From positions 1-7,045 of the forward strand of contig DEKZ01000191.1 of the NCBI GenBank assembly GCA_002354135.1: a stretch of 7,045 nt of DNA, written 5' to 3'. The notes beneath the pieces are model-generated. The model was not told the DNA's origin. It saw only the letters and a program-made list of their open reading frames with translations, and searched no databases. The stretch comes from Massilia sp. UBA2709 (GTDB lineage Bacteria; Pseudomonadota; Gammaproteobacteria; Burkholderiales; Burkholderiaceae_D). Positions 6,279 through 7,045 of this stretch are shown one piece after another. How positions within the stretch are numbered: the stretch's first letter is position 1; every line of letters begins with the position of its first letter. Both the position numbers and the translations under genes were made by a program.

Positions 6279-6791
6279 TCAGGCGTCCTTGCCCAGGCAG
6301 GCGCCCGAACGGCCGCCGTCGAGCGGCACCTGCGCGTCGGGCTTGCCGACGTGGTAATACAGCGAGACGATCTTCCAGCCCTCCTCGCCCCGGTAGAGCT
6401 GGAGGCTGTTCACGCCGACGAAATCGGCTTTCGCCGCCCTGGGATCGGTGCGGCTTTCGACGACGCTGTAGATGGTGGCGAAACGGTCCTGCCGCTTCAC
6501 TTCGCGCGCCACTTCGCATTCGTAAAAACCGGTTGGGCGGACCTGGCGCAGCCGGGCAATGAAGTCGCTGCCCTTGTCGACGGAGAGCGTGGGCGTGTCG
6601 CCGCGGTAGCGCGCGCCGATCACCACGCTGTCCGGGTGAAACAGCCGGCTCAGCGCCTCGGTGTCGGCGGCCACGCCCGGCGCATGGCTGAGCCCGCGCC
6701 ACAATGCCGCGGACGCCGCCTCAGGCGTTGCAGCGGCAGCAGCCCATCCCGCGCACGAGATGGCAAAGGTCAGCAGAACAAGGCGCTTCAC
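6279..6791 (-). CDS. Exported NTF2/SnoaL-like (DUF4440-type) protein of unknown role
   Basis: This 170-residue precursor starts at GTG (6789-6791), with GGGGAGGAA just upstream. The frame is open upstream to 6959, but that extension is Arg/Ala-rich, overlaps the PAP2 gene on the same strand and is not protein-like. The N-terminus MKRLVLLTFAISC followed by Ala-rich sequence is a signal peptide. Cleavage by signal peptidase I near AAA-TPEA (about residue 21) is likely; FAISC (Cys13) is a marginal lipobox, so a lipoprotein is possible. The mature part fits the NTF2-like fold: LFHPDSVVIG (50-59), then a strand/helix region, and C-terminal GWKIVSLYYHVGKP (138-151), where these proteins place their last paired strands. 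Mature cysteines C92 and C165 could form a disulfide in the periplasm. No catalytic residues are recognised. The gene lies 47 bp after the PAP2 gene on the same strand but has its own likely promoter. Confidence 0.8.
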   Translation of the reverse strand: MKRLVLLTFAISCAGWAAAAATPEAASAALWRGLSHAPGVAADTEALSRLFHPDSVVIGARYRGDTPTLSVDKGSDFIARLRQVRPTGFYECEVAREVKRQDRFATIYSVVESRTDPRAAKADFVGVNSLQLYRGEEGWKIVSLYYHVGKPDAQVPLDGGRSGACLGKDA

Positions 6792-6814
6792 GGTTCCTCC
6801 CCAGAAAAGCGCCG

Positions 6815-6823
6815 AGTATAGCA
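6815..6823 (-). promoter_or_regulatory. Extended -10 promoter for the NTF2-like gene
   Basis: On the minus strand TGCTATACT provides the TGN extension plus a -10 hexamer one base from consensus. It lies 23 bp before the GTG, implying a leader of about 17 nt. There is no good -35, which extended -10 promoters can dispense with. A small inverted repeat GTCT-TGCC-AGAC lies just upstream, in the gap after the PAP2 stop. Confidence 0.5.
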
Positions 6824-6838
6824 AGTCTGGCAAGACCC

Positions 6839-7045
6839 TCAGACGGGTTCGTCGACGGCGTTGTCCGATGCGAGGAGCTGGCGCAGACGCCGCAGCGGCT
6901 GCCACTGCAGGACGAGGACGAGAGCCAGCACGATGGCGCAGGCAATCCAGGTCGACCACAGGGTGTGGGTCAGGAAGTGGGCGCCGCGCAGCTGCTGCAT
7001 CCAGCCGACCGCGCCGCCGAAGGCCAGCGCCGCCGCCGCGACGCG
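6839..7045 (-). CDS. PAP2-family phosphatase, C-terminal fragment (cut by window edge)
   Basis: Reading leftward from the right edge, an open frame encodes 68 residues and then TGA (6839-6841). The fragment contains LRGAHFLTHTLWSTW (19-33), which resembles the third conserved block of a group of PAP2 (type 2 phosphatidic acid phosphatase) membrane phosphatases. The final membrane helix (about 33-48) and a basic, then acidic, cytoplasmic tail follow. PAP2 enzymes remove phosphate from lipid phosphates such as phosphatidic acid, undecaprenyl diphosphate or lipid A at the membrane surface. His23 of the fragment would be the nucleophile. The canonical Arg six residues before it and Asp four after are Gln17 and His27 here. 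The first two PAP2 motifs lie outside the window, so family and activity remain provisional. It is followed on the same strand by the NTF2-like gene. Confidence 0.7.
   Translation of the reverse strand, partial: RVAAAALAFGGAVGWMQQLRGAHFLTHTLWSTWIACAIVLALVLVLQWQPLRRLRQLLASDNAVDEPV

Noticed and set aside
6238..6702. 154-codon minus-strand frame overlapping the NTF2-like gene
   Set aside because: Arg/Pro/Gly-rich and without a ribosome site. The frame starting at 6791 has a signal peptide, a strong ribosome site and an NTF2-like pattern.
1..7045. CRISPR arrays, tRNA or rRNA genes, transposases, integrases or a toxin-antitoxin pair
   Set aside because: No repeat-spacer pattern, cloverleaf, rRNA-like segment or mobile-element protein was found on either strand. 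The small 94-aa gene has no toxin or antitoxin partner beside it.

Overview
The window looks like chromosomal DNA from a GC-rich betaproteobacterium. The codon usage, the PagL/MFS/DUF2157 gene types and the style of the proteins suggest the Oxalobacteraceae (Massilia, Duganella, Janthinobacterium and relatives). That placement is inferred from gene content and composition, not from a marker gene. I see no RNA genes, CRISPR array, insertion sequence or prophage signature. Base composition looks even throughout, and every protein looks intact except the one cut by the right edge.

Left block (1-1661): a leftward NAD(P)-dependent beta-hydroxyacid dehydrogenase (98-997) is divergent from a rightward PagL-type lipid A 3-O-deacylase (1092-1661). 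They share a 94-bp intergenic region. Centre-left (1662-3242): a terminator-like hairpin, then an HsrA-like 14-TM DHA2 drug/H+ antiporter starting at a TTG codon (1780-3216). A strong hairpin at its stop codon faces a convergent small gene of unknown function (3244-3528, leftward).

Centre (3529-6204): a 166-bp divergent intergenic region holds a near-perfect tandem direct repeat. It is followed by a two-gene translationally coupled operon of integral membrane proteins: DUF2157 (3695-4609), then a protein joining DUF4401 to a C-terminal GDYXXLXY domain (4606-6204). The DUF2157/DUF4401/GDYXXLXY set is a recurrent but functionally uncharacterised envelope module. It is the best candidate here for an undescribed system.

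Right block (6279-7045, leftward): a secreted NTF2/SnoaL-like protein with a GTG start and its own extended -10 promoter lies 47 bp downstream of the C-terminal end of a PAP2-type membrane phosphatase, which runs off the right edge.

Most of the window is envelope-related: an outer-membrane lipid A deacylase, an inner-membrane exporter, the DUF2157/DUF4401/GDYXXLXY proteins, a periplasmic protein and a PAP2 lipid phosphatase. Apart from the coupled pair, and possibly the PAP2/NTF2 pair, the genes appear to be separate transcription units. A joint function is not shown by the sequence.
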